A DNA stretch of 64,000 nt from NCBI GenBank assembly GCA_903895725.1, contig CAITUV010000005.1:79365-143364 (forward strand), read 5' to 3'. The stretch's first letter is position 1, and the number at the start of each line of letters is the position of its first letter. A program made the position numbers and the translations under genes. Below the pieces are notes generated by a model that ran no database searches, was not told where the DNA came from, and saw nothing but the letters and a program-made list of their open reading frames with translations. The stretch comes from an uncultured Myxococcales bacterium (lineage in GTDB: Bacteria > Myxococcota_A > UBA9042 > CAIXZC01). This document shows positions 1-7,608 of this stretch, one piece after another.

Positions 1-59
1 CCCGAACGACTGTTCGAGTCCTGCGGAGTCAAGCGGGCAGCCCGGGACCAGTCCTCCCA

Positions 60-755
60 CTACTCCGGCGGCCCCCAGTCCAATGCGCTGAATCCCATCC
101 TTCCCAAGGGCCCTGCAAGATCCTCGGGTACCGGTGCCGCCAGCTCCAATAGCTCATCCGTGAACGGGTGCCGTAGCCTGACCCGGGCACAATGCAGAGC
201 CAGCCGGGCCAGGCCGTATGCGGCTCTCAAGGCCCGGTTCAGGTCGGGGCGGCCGTAGTTGGCATCTCCGATGAGGGGGTGGGTGATGTGGCGCAGGTGG
301 CGCCGAATCTGGTGCAGGCGGCCGGTGTGAGGGAACGCGGCCACCAGGGATACCGCTCTCGGTTCCGTGGGGCGGGAAGCCAACAGGCGGAACGACGTGC
401 GGGCCTCGACGCGTGGGCCGTCCGGCTCATTCGGGATCGGGTAGTCGATTACCCCCGATTCGGGCGGCACGCCCCGTACCAGGGCAATGTAGCAGCGCTG
501 CGCACCCTCGGCCCGAATGGCGTTTCGAAACGTCTCGACGTCACCGCCGTTGCGGGCTACGAGCAGCACGCCGCTGGTTCCCCGGTCGAGCCGGCCCAGC
601 GGGTGCACGCACCCCTTCCCGCAGCGCGGCTCGAGGAGGTCGGTCAGCACCACCTCGTCCTGCGCCCAACCCCGGTGGACAGCCAGCCCGCTTTGCTTGT
701 CCACGGCGACCAGCCAGGGATCTTCGTGGAGGATGTTCGGCTCGTGAAAGGCCAT
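60..755 (-). CDS. truC: TruC-like tRNA pseudouridine synthase (RluA family)
   Basis: 231 residues, start at the ATG read from 755. The catalytic motif GRLDRGTSG (Asp about residue 57) is that of the RluA family. The protein also keeps the TruC-type opening (ILHEDPWLVAVDK, then VHRGW) and the RLHQIRRHLRH segment followed by HPLIGD. E. coli TruC makes pseudouridine 65 in tRNA and is of similar length (about 260 residues), so a cytoplasmic tRNA-modifying role is likely. There is no S4 domain, which fits TruC/RluA-short forms rather than RluD. An in-frame upstream extension is open but has no coding character. Exact target site is inferred from family resemblance only. Confidence 0.88.
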   Translation of the reverse strand: MAFHEPNILHEDPWLVAVDKQSGLAVHRGWAQDEVVLTDLLEPRCGKGCVHPLGRLDRGTSGVLLVARNGGDVETFRNAIRAEGAQRCYIALVRGVPPESGVIDYPIPNEPDGPRVEARTSFRLLASRPTEPRAVSLVAAFPHTGRLHQIRRHLRHITHPLIGDANYGRPDLNRALRAAYGLARLALHCARVRLRHPFTDELLELAAPVPEDLAGPLGRMGFSALDWGPPE

Positions 756-787
756 GGAGTCCTCTGACCCGGTTGCACGGGGGCGCG

Positions 788-1231
788 TCACTCCGCCCCC
801 ATCGTCGGGTCCACCACGTTCAGGAACGGAAACACGCGGAAGTGCCGATCCGCGGTCGCGATCGTTCCAATGCCGTGCTCCCGCATGAGCGCGGCGATGT
901 GGGCATCGTGGTACAGGTTCCCTCGCAACGGCGGGGCAGCGGCGAGGACCTCCTGCATGAAACTGCAGTGGCGCTCGGTCTCCAGCAGCACGTCGACTTT
1001 CGGGTCCGCCGCCAGCATCCGCACGAAGGACGCTGCCTTTGCAGGCTCGAGCGGCCGGGAGAACACCCGGGGGTGCGTCACGACCCGGAGCCACTCGTAC
1101 AGGATCGACCAGGTCACACAGAAGCCGCCGCCCTTCCGTCGCTCCTCCACGAAGGATCGAGCCGCCGCATGGTGCGGCGATTCCTCGTGCACGGCGTAGA
1201 CCAGGAGGTTCGTGTCGATGAGCAGGTTCAT
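788..1231 (-). CDS. VapC-like PIN-domain ribonuclease toxin
   Basis: 147 residues with a PIN-domain acidic set: Asp6 in LLIDTN, Glu46 in ILYEWLR, Asp109 in YHDAHIA and Asp128 in TADRHF. PIN toxins of VapBC pairs are Mg-dependent RNases, usually cutting tRNA or rRNA. The start overlaps the stop of the upstream antitoxin gene by four bases (ATGA), the usual translational coupling in such pairs. Target RNA cannot be told from sequence. Confidence in the family is high because both fold motifs and gene order agree. Confidence 0.88.
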   Translation of the reverse strand: MNLLIDTNLLVYAVHEESPHHAAARSFVEERRKGGGFCVTWSILYEWLRVVTHPRVFSRPLEPAKAASFVRMLAADPKVDVLLETERHCSFMQEVLAAAPPLRGNLYHDAHIAALMREHGIGTIATADRHFRVFPFLNVVDPTMGAE

Positions 1232-1458
1232 TCCGACTCCAGCAGGTCGTGCAGAGCCTCCCGGTCAGCGACGTCCACTGAGGCCTTGCCCAGGGAGAAG
1301 GTGGGCAGGTCCGCCGTCTTGTCACGGCGGGACTTGGCTGCCAGCCCCAACGCCAGCAGCTCGTTGACGCACTCCTGGAGCTGGCGCCGCTCCCTCCTCG
1401 CTCGCGCACGGATCCGTTCGAATAGCCGTTCATCCAGAGCCACGGTCGTCCGTTTCAT
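1228..1458 (-). CDS. VapB-like ribbon-helix-helix antitoxin
   Basis: 76 residues from the ATG read from 1458. A GAGG Shine-Dalgarno lies just upstream; a longer in-frame reading to 1488 lacks one and runs through the putative operator. The N-terminus (MKRTTVALDERLFERI) is a typical ribbon-helix-helix DNA-binding segment, followed by a basic helical region and an acidic C-terminal tail that probably wraps the toxin. It precedes and overlaps the PIN toxin gene by 4 bases. The family usually represses its own operon, and direct repeats directly upstream fit this. Confidence 0.8.
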   Translation of the reverse strand: MKRTTVALDERLFERIRARARRERRQLQECVNELLALGLAAKSRRDKTADLPTFSLGKASVDVADREALHDLLESE

Positions 1459-1470
1459 GTCGACCTCCTC

Positions 1471-1503
1471 GCATCTGGATGATCGCATCTGTGCATCTGG
1501 ATG
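1471..1503. promoter_or_regulatory. Direct repeats upstream of the toxin-antitoxin operon (putative operator)
   Basis: GCATCTGGATG occurs at 1471-1481 and 1493-1503, 22 bp apart (two helical turns), with a third shorter GCATCTG at 1485-1491. They lie 13 bp upstream of the antitoxin start. Position and spacing fit binding of a dimeric RHH antitoxin for autoregulation. This is inference; no promoter hexamers are clear here. Confidence 0.5.
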
Positions 1504-1702
1504 TCAAGTCACTGCGCTTTGGTCGAGAACGGAATTGGTTTCGACTGCTTCGTCTCCGGCCGGGGAATCTTCAGATGCCGATTCTGCCTGGCTGGCATCC
1601 GGGAGGAAGCGTTCCGTTGCATCTGGCGCGTGCGCTGGTCTACGATCTCATCGAACCGGGCTGGACGGATGCTCGGATGTCCGGGCCGGTAGGGAGGATA
1701 CC

Positions 1703-3526
1703 ATGCGAGGTCGGATCCTGTCCGTCAACGTGCACGTTCGGCTGGCACACGCTGCCCGCGTGGGCGCCGCAACGACCTGCCTGTTCTTCACATGCGGCAC
1801 ATGGGGCTGCTCGGGATCCTCCGGCGGGGAGGACGCCAGCGGCCGCTCGACCGACATCGTTGCCCGTGAGACGACCGGAGAGGACGGGCTGTCCGGCGAT
1901 GTCCCCGAGCCCGACGTCACTTGTGTTCCGGACTGCGAAGGGCGCCTCTGCGGTAAGGACGGTTGCGGCGGAAGCTGCGGGACGTGCACCCCGGACCGCG
2001 CCTGCGTGGGGGGAGGATGCAAGCTCCCCGAGCCGGTCTACAACGTGGTTGTGACGGAAGGGGATGGGAGCGTGACCCTGGTCTGGACGCACCCCAGTCC
2101 GGGCGATACCAACGGGACCACGGTGGTGCGGTCGTTCACCCACTACCCCAGGGACCCGCTCGACGGAGAGCTCGTTCATGACGGAATCGAGGAGATCCTC
2201 GTCGACTCGGGGCTTCCCAACAACACCCCCTGCTACTACACGATTTTCGCCGTGTTCGACGGGCTGGTGGCGGAGGGGGTGAATGCCTTTGGCATCCCGG
2301 GGGCTGACGGTCCGGACGAGTGGCCCAACCGCCAGAGCCGGGCCAACTCCGATCCCTGGCTCGTGCAGCATCATCGTGACGTGAAGCTCCTGCGCCCCCG
2401 CGTCCTGGCCCTCCATTTCGTCAACTACAAGACGCCGGAGCAGATGCACGAGCAACTCGCCGACATGATCGACGCGTTTGCGCTGTCGTCCCGCTGGCAC
2501 GGCTACGCAACACCCGAGGCCCCGGAAGCGTTGCGGTATGACCTGGCGTACGAGGTCGATCTCCGGGACTCGCCCGGCTCGATGACCTGGATGAAGTACC
2601 AGGATACCAACAGCTCACTCTACCCATGGGAGGAGGATGGCAAGAAGGGGACGTGGGGATTCGATTACGGCGCCCTCTTCTCCGACGAGTGGGCGGACCG
2701 TTTTGGCCTCGAGGACCCTGACCAGCCCGGCCGCAACCTGCCGCTGTGCGAGCTGCTCGACCGCGGCTTCGTCCACGAGGTCTGGATCTACGGCGATGCG
2801 GACCACCCTTTCCCCGGCGATTCCAGTGCGGCCGAGATCCTGGAGTGGAAGCCGAAGTACGACGAGGCGCTCAATCCCACCGGAAAGATGCACGGCTGTG
2901 CCGGAAACGGCTGCTTCGACCCGGAAGACCAGGAGGACATCGCTGCGGCAGGCTGCAAGCGCACCGTCCGAATCGCCTGGTTCAACAACACCCGCGGCCC
3001 CGGTTGCTTCATGGAGAGCCTGTCCCACGGGCTCGAGAGCATGGCCACCTGCGGTGCCATCCCCTGGCTCGTCCCCTACTTCCGGGATTTCGCCAACCTC
3101 GAGATGAACCAGGACTACGGAACCCAGGGCATCGACTTCGCAAGCTGGTACGCCTGCCAGGGGGGGGACCAGCTCTCCTATCCGGACCCGACGACCGTGG
3201 ACTACGGCGTGGGCTGTGGAGGTCCGGGCCAGATCACCGGTTACGACCCGGTCTGTGGCAACGTTCACTTCATGCCCAACTCCAAGGGGCACTACGATCT
3301 GACCAGCAGCATGCCCGTGCTGACGAGCTGCGCTCACTTCCGAGATGGCAGCGGAAACCAGGAGACGTTCACGCCGGCCGAATTCTCTCCGGCCTACGAC
3401 CACGTCAACGACTGCATGGGACCGTTCCTGACCTGGTGGCGGCAGAATCTTCCGGCTCCGGGAAACACCGCTCTGGAAGATGACGGCCAGCCCATGCGTT
3501 CCTGGTGGCCGTTCCTGTACTACTGA
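1703..3526 (+). CDS. Secreted lipoprotein with Cys-rich and FnIII-like segments, function unknown
   Basis: 607 residues. The ATG at 1703 follows an AGGGAGG ribosome site. An N-terminal hydrophobic stretch ends at a Cys about residue 36 (WGC), suggesting export and lipidation although the n-region is long. Residues about 73-105 contain one copy of the CxGKxCGxDGCGGSCGxC-type module found in many proteins of this window. Residues about 110-200 look like a fibronectin type III sandwich (VTEGDGSVTLVWTHP). The remaining 400 residues are a globular domain rich in Trp, Tyr, Asp and Cys (for example FASWYACQGGDQ) that I do not recognise; it could be an enzyme. Convergent with the next gene across a hairpin. 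Confidence 0.75.
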   Translation: MRGRILSVNVHVRLAHAARVGAATTCLFFTCGTWGCSGSSGGEDASGRSTDIVARETTGEDGLSGDVPEPDVTCVPDCEGRLCGKDGCGGSCGTCTPDRACVGGGCKLPEPVYNVVVTEGDGSVTLVWTHPSPGDTNGTTVVRSFTHYPRDPLDGELVHDGIEEILVDSGLPNNTPCYYTIFAVFDGLVAEGVNAFGIPGADGPDEWPNRQSRANSDPWLVQHHRDVKLLRPRVLALHFVNYKTPEQMHEQLADMIDAFALSSRWHGYATPEAPEALRYDLAYEVDLRDSPGSMTWMKYQDTNSSLYPWEEDGKKGTWGFDYGALFSDEWADRFGLEDPDQPGRNLPLCELLDRGFVHEVWIYGDADHPFPGDSSAAEILEWKPKYDEALNPTGKMHGCAGNGCFDPEDQEDIAAAGCKRTVRIAWFNNTRGPGCFMESLSHGLESMATCGAIPWLVPYFRDFANLEMNQDYGTQGIDFASWYACQGGDQLSYPDPTTVDYGVGCGGPGQITGYDPVCGNVHFMPNSKGHYDLTSSMPVLTSCAHFRDGSGNQETFTPAEFSPAYDHVNDCMGPFLTWWRQNLPAPGNTALEDDGQPMRSWWPFLYY

Positions 3527-3548
3527 CGCGGCGACGAGCCGGACCGGA

Positions 3549-3594
3549 GGGGAGCTCTCCGGACCGGCGTGGGCCGCAGCCGGAGAGCTGCCCC
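3549..3594. terminator. Inverted repeat between convergent genes
   Basis: GGGGAGCTCTCCGG (3549-3562) can pair with CCGGAGAGCTGCCCC (3580-3594) around a 17-base loop. It lies between the stops of two convergent genes, so a bidirectional terminator or transcript-end stabiliser is plausible. There is no T-tract on either side. Confidence 0.4.
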
Positions 3595-3640
3595 GCAGGC
3601 AGGCGGCGAGGAGTCCCGGAATGTGCCGGGAAAGGTCTGC

Positions 3641-4231
3641 CTACTTCGCCGGAGTGATCTCCTTGAGCTCGATGGTAAACGAGATCTCCATCTTGCAGAT
3701 CACGGGATTCTCGGGGTCGTCCAGGATCCAGAACTTCTGCCCCTTGTCGGTCTCCCCGTACAGCACGGGAAGCTCGACCTGCTTCCCCTCGATCGTGACG
3801 GTCCACTTGTCGTCCTTGACGAACTTCAGCGTGGCATCCTCTCCCTCGGCATTGATGACGAGATCCTTCTTCTCCTTGAGCGCCTGGTAGAACTTCTTGC
3901 TGACCCAGACGGTGGTCTTCTCCTCGAGGACGAGCGGTCCGCCGCCGAAGTAGTTGTTCTGAGCCGTGCCTTCGGCAAACCCCTTCTCCTTGATGGTCAC
4001 GGTCCCGGCCGTCTCACTGGCGTTCGACATCTTGTAGTCGAACTCGACTTCGGTGCCGAGCTTCTTGACGGTCACCACGAAGTCGTAGGCACCGACCAGG
4101 TTCCACTTCATCACGGTCCCGGTCTTGAGCCAGGGGAACTTGGGGGCCGGCGGGGGCACACTGGCAAATGCCGAGGCAGCCAGGCAGGTCAGAACTACGA
4201 CAGGCAGAGCGATTTTAAGAAGTCTCACCAT
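3641..4231 (-). CDS. Small secreted (periplasmic) protein, unknown function
   Basis: 196 residues with a clear Sec signal peptide ending at AFA about residue 24 and no lipobox. The mature part is beta-rich and Lys/Glu-rich, without cysteines (VVTVKKLGTEVEFDYKM, then WVSKKFYQALKEKKDL), unlike the Cys-rich neighbours. It has a good AGGGAG site and a well-formed promoter, so it is probably well expressed. No family recognised; a periplasmic beta-sandwich binding or chaperone-like role is only a guess. Confidence 0.78.
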   Translation of the reverse strand: MVRLLKIALPVVVLTCLAASAFASVPPPAPKFPWLKTGTVMKWNLVGAYDFVVTVKKLGTEVEFDYKMSNASETAGTVTIKEKGFAEGTAQNNYFGGGPLVLEEKTTVWVSKKFYQALKEKKDLVINAEGEDATLKFVKDDKWTVTIEGKQVELPVLYGETDKGQKFWILDDPENPVICKMEISFTIELKEITPAK

Positions 4232-4255
4232 GGTTTTCTCCCTCTCAGGTCTGAG

Positions 4256-4269
4256 CGCGCAATTGCGCG
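4256..4269. promoter_or_regulatory. Perfect 14-bp palindrome in the 5' leader of the 3641-4231 gene
   Basis: CGCGCAATTGCGCG is a perfect palindrome placed just downstream of the predicted -10 on the minus strand and about 25 bp before the start codon. It could be an operator half-site pair or a 5' leader hairpin. Confidence 0.4.
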
Positions 4270-4275
4270 TCGGGG

Positions 4276-4304
4276 AGTGTAGTGCTCCCCCTCGAGCTTT
4301 TCAA
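4276..4304 (-). promoter_or_regulatory. Predicted sigma-70 promoter for the 3641-4231 gene
   Basis: Read on the minus strand: -35 TTGAAA (4299-4304), 17-base spacer, -10 TACACT (4276-4281). Correct orientation and 45 bp from the start codon. Confidence 0.6.
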
Positions 4305-4323
4305 CTCCGACTTTCAGCCGAGC

Positions 4324-4352
4324 TTGTGGCCTCCGATCCACTGGGGTATCCT
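4324..4352 (+). promoter_or_regulatory. Predicted promoter for the IgGFc-binding-like lipoprotein
   Basis: -35 TTGTGG (4324-4329), spacer 17, -10 TATCCT (4347-4352), 49 bp before the ATG at 4402. Divergent from the promoter at 4276-4304, with 19 bp between the two -35 boxes. Confidence 0.5.
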
Positions 4353-4401
4353 GGGGCTCCTGTGAGCGGCCGGTCTCGCCGGCATTCCTGCGGAGGTAGC
4401 G

Positions 4402-6468
4402 ATGACAACGTCCGGATGGCGGTGCCTGGCGGGGAGCGTGTTTGCTGCGATGCTGGCAATGGGTGGGGCGGCCGGGTGCGGCGGAGGGGGCGGAAAGGGG
4501 GCCGACGTCACTGCCGACGTCACCGCAGCCAGCGACGGTCGGGGAGGCTCCGGGGACGGAGCGGTCCTGCCGGACGGCAGCCGCCTGCCCGACGGGGCGA
4601 CTCCGGACGCGGTGGTTCTTCCCGACGGTGGGGTCTCGGACACCACGGCCTGCACCGGGGAGGGGGACCGCATATGCACCGAGCAGAACGAAGTGCTCGA
4701 GTGCCAGGGCGGCAAGTGGGTCGTCGTCACCGTCTGCCCCAATACCCACTTCTGCCTGCTCGGCTACTGCGTTCCGCCCGAGGACTGCACACCGGGAGAG
4801 ATCAAGGGGTGCTACTCGGTGACGCAGTTCAAGCAGTGCAACCTCGAGGGCAAGGCCTTCATCCCGGTCAACTGCCCGGAGGGGCAGACCTGTGCCGACG
4901 GAGTGTGCGGCAGCTTCGCCTGCGCGCCGGGCGACCAGCAGTGTGCAGGGCCCTCCACCACGCAGAAGTGCAGGCAGGACGGCAGTGGCTGGGGGGACCC
5001 TGAGCCGTGCGACCAGGGCCTCGTCTGCATCGGCGGCAAGTGCATGTCGGAATGCATGACCGACCCGAAGTGGAACAACTCGTCCATCGGCTGCGAGTAC
5101 TGGACCGTGGACCTGGACCAGTCGGACAAGGCGAACCTCATGTCGGGGAACACGCCACCGGCGGAATCGCCGCATTCCGTGGTCCTTTCCAACCCGGGCA
5201 CGGCACCGGCCAAGGTGACGTTCACGACCCTGGCGGAAGGGATCACCCTTCCCTTTGCGGCCGAGGAGATCATCGAGCCGGGTCAGACCCGGGAGTTCGT
5301 CATGCCCCGCATGGACCTCGATGGGGCGGGCATCTTCGACCGCTCCGTGCGCATCCGGAGCAACCGGCCGCTGGTGGCAACCCAGTTCAATCCCAAGGAT
5401 GCGGCCAAGACCTACTCCAACGACTCGTCGCTGCTGCTGCCGGCCGAGATGCTGGGCAACGAGTATCTGATCCTGGGGTGGAGCTCCCAGATGCAGATCG
5501 ATTTCGCCCCGTATCCCGCTCTGCTCGGCTACTTCACCGTCGTCGCGGTGGAGCCCGGGGAGACCAAGGTGGACGTGAAGCTCTCGTCGCCCAGCTTCGG
5601 CATCGTGCCCAACTCGCCCGATCTTCCGGCAAACGCAGTGCACACGTTCACGCTCCAGCAGTTCCAGGTGCTCCAGTTCGAGGGGGTTTCCAAGACCATG
5701 GACCTGGAGAACGACATGTCCGGCTCGCTGGTGATCGCGGACAGGAAGGTGGCGGTGTTCGTGGGCAACGAGGGGCCGCTCATCTGCCCGGACGAGGCTA
5801 TCCACCTCTGCTCGGGCCGGGAGGCCCCCTGGGGGGACATCGGCTGCTGCTGTCTCGAGCACCTGGAGGAGCAGCTCTGGCCGCTCGACACCTGGGCCAG
5901 CGAGTACCTGATGGTGAAGATCCGCCCACGCGGGTACGAGGACTGGGACGTGTACCGGGTCCAGGCCGGGGCCGGCAACATCAAGCTGACCACGGAGCCG
6001 TCCATCCCCGGGCTCGACGGCGTGACGATCGCTGCCAAGGGGCAGTTCGTGCAGGTGGTGACGGACCAGAGCTTCCGCATCTCGGCCACGGGGCCCATTC
6101 AGGTCGCCCAGTACCTGTCCAGCATGACCTGCACCGCCGCGGGGACAGGCGATCCGGCCCAGGTCATGGGGGTGGGGATCAGCCAGTACCGATCCGACTA
6201 CCCGTTCCAGGTACCCCAGCTCTACGACGAGGACTGGGTGACCATCGTGCGCCCGGTCGGCTCCACGTCCACCCTGGACGGCCAGCCGGTCGACGAGGAC
6301 TTCGAGCCCATTGCCGGCACCGGCTGGGAGTACGCGTACGTAGCGGTCACCCCCGGGCCGCACCTGGTCGAGGGCTCCGAGCCGTTCGGCCTGACCCAGT
6401 ACGGCTTCTACGAGGCGACCTCCTACGCCAACCCCGCAGGCATGAACCTCCAGAAGACGGGGATGTAG
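4402..6468 (+). CDS. Lipoprotein with Cys-rich stalk and IgGFc-binding-like domain
   Basis: 688 residues. The signal peptide ends in a lipobox-like GAAGC (Cys about 26), followed by a Gly/Asp-rich linker (residues 27-85) typical of surface-exposed myxobacterial lipoproteins. A Cys-rich region (about 85-215) contains units such as CTGEGDRICTEQNEVLEC. From about residue 215 to the end it matches my recollection of the IgGFc-binding protein N-terminal domain: VVLSNPGTAPAKVTF, NRPLVATQFNP, SLLLPAEMLGNEYL and a CCCLEHLEEQLWPL segment. In animals such domains occur in mucus glycoprotein-binding proteins; the bacterial role is not known, adhesion is inferred. Own promoter upstream. Confidence 0.82.
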   Translation: MTTSGWRCLAGSVFAAMLAMGGAAGCGGGGGKGADVTADVTAASDGRGGSGDGAVLPDGSRLPDGATPDAVVLPDGGVSDTTACTGEGDRICTEQNEVLECQGGKWVVVTVCPNTHFCLLGYCVPPEDCTPGEIKGCYSVTQFKQCNLEGKAFIPVNCPEGQTCADGVCGSFACAPGDQQCAGPSTTQKCRQDGSGWGDPEPCDQGLVCIGGKCMSECMTDPKWNNSSIGCEYWTVDLDQSDKANLMSGNTPPAESPHSVVLSNPGTAPAKVTFTTLAEGITLPFAAEEIIEPGQTREFVMPRMDLDGAGIFDRSVRIRSNRPLVATQFNPKDAAKTYSNDSSLLLPAEMLGNEYLILGWSSQMQIDFAPYPALLGYFTVVAVEPGETKVDVKLSSPSFGIVPNSPDLPANAVHTFTLQQFQVLQFEGVSKTMDLENDMSGSLVIADRKVAVFVGNEGPLICPDEAIHLCSGREAPWGDIGCCCLEHLEEQLWPLDTWASEYLMVKIRPRGYEDWDVYRVQAGAGNIKLTTEPSIPGLDGVTIAAKGQFVQVVTDQSFRISATGPIQVAQYLSSMTCTAAGTGDPAQVMGVGISQYRSDYPFQVPQLYDEDWVTIVRPVGSTSTLDGQPVDEDFEPIAGTGWEYAYVAVTPGPHLVEGSEPFGLTQYGFYEATSYANPAGMNLQKTGM

Positions 6469-6596
6469 ACGAGGGACGGCGGGGCTCGACAGGGACCGCT
6501 GCGTCCTGCCCCACTCCGACGAGGACTTCGGGAAGATGCGGGCCGTATGCCCGCTCAGGACCGTGGCGCTGGGGCAGGGGGGGGGGCGCCCGCAGG

Positions 6597-6625
6597 TTGA
6601 CGCGCTCCCGGCCGGAGCGTATCCT
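6597..6625 (+). promoter_or_regulatory. Predicted promoter for the 6649 gene
   Basis: -35 TTGACG (6597-6602), spacer 17, -10 TATCCT (6620-6625), then GCGGAGGCGGAC before the ATG at 6649. The leader would be short (about 15-18 bases). Confidence 0.6.
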
Positions 6626-6648
6626 GCGGCCAGAACGCGGAGGCGGAC

Positions 6649-7602
6649 ATGGCTGGAACTCACGGGAACGGGCGTTGCCTGGACGGACGGAACCAACGCA
6701 GATATCGGGCGTTTGCAGCCCTGATTCTGTCGGCCGCGACGCTGTCGGGCATGGCGCTCTCGTTTTGTGCCTGCGGCACCATCACCGACGTGTACCAGCG
6801 CACGGCGCTGGTGTCGGCTCCGTCCGTGCCGTCCCGAACCGGTGCACCGCTGAAGCGCGGGGACATCCGCGTCCAGGGCGAGGTCAACTCGGCTCTGCTG
6901 GGCGGGCCGATCACTGCGAGCGGTGCCTCGGACTCCTCCCCGTCGCTGTGGATTCCCCGGGCCCAGTTCGGCGGTGCCGCGTACTTCTGCATCCGGGACT
7001 GGCTGGAGATGGGGGCGCACGGCCGGTTTGCGCCGGGGGCCCTGGCCGAGCCCAACGTCGAGGAGGCCCCCGATTTTCCGGACGGCGACCGCGGCCAGGT
7101 CTGGGGCGGCGGCTATGGCATCCGCTTCAACAAGAGGCTGGGGGCGGAGGACAAGGGCAACCTCTCGATCATCGGCGAGATCAACGTCGAGTTCATGCAG
7201 CACGCGACATGGAAGTCGTCGACCTATGATCCGTACTACGACCCGGAAGACGTGACCGGCGGCACCACGACCGGAACCAAGATCGAGCAGCTCTGGCTGA
7301 TCCGGCCGGCGCTCTCGGTCCAGGGCGGCTACCAGTTCCTTCCGTTTCTGAACCTGTTCGGAGTCGTGGGCGCTCAGTTGGGGGAGCGCAACCGCCTGGT
7401 CACCGTGCACACCTATCAGGCGGGCAGCATCGATTCCGAGCCCGATCCCACGACGACCTACCCCATGGGGATCCTGGGCCTGGGCATCGAGCTCAAGGTC
7501 TCGAAGGCCTTTGCGGACCTCATTGCGTTCTATCCCCTTCACGGGGAAAAGGACCTGGAATTCGGTCCTGCCGCATCGGTGTTGGTCGGGGCCACGCTGT
7601 AG
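6649..7602 (+). CDS. Outer-membrane beta-barrel-like lipoprotein
   Basis: 317 residues, start ATG with a GGAGG site. A charged n-region is followed by a hydrophobic segment ending at FCAC about residues 39-42, so lipidation or plain cleavage are both possible. The rest alternates short amphipathic strands with aromatic ends (GGAAYFCIRDWLEMGAHG, SVQGGYQFLPFLNLFG) and closes with a strand (PAASVLVGATL) like many outer-membrane barrels, though the final residue is Leu rather than Phe. Function unknown. Convergent with the next gene, only 6 bp between stops. Confidence 0.7.
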   Translation: MAGTHGNGRCLDGRNQRRYRAFAALILSAATLSGMALSFCACGTITDVYQRTALVSAPSVPSRTGAPLKRGDIRVQGEVNSALLGGPITASGASDSSPSLWIPRAQFGGAAYFCIRDWLEMGAHGRFAPGALAEPNVEEAPDFPDGDRGQVWGGGYGIRFNKRLGAEDKGNLSIIGEINVEFMQHATWKSSTYDPYYDPEDVTGGTTTGTKIEQLWLIRPALSVQGGYQFLPFLNLFGVVGAQLGERNRLVTVHTYQAGSIDSEPDPTTTYPMGILGLGIELKVSKAFADLIAFYPLHGEKDLEFGPAASVLVGATL

Positions 7603-7608
7603 CAGGTT

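Noticed and set aside
4225..7542. A long minus-strand frame opposite the IgGFc-binding-like and outer-membrane genes
   Set aside because: Low-complexity Arg/Gly/Asp/His-rich translation typical of high-GC antisense; the plus-strand genes have signals and domains.
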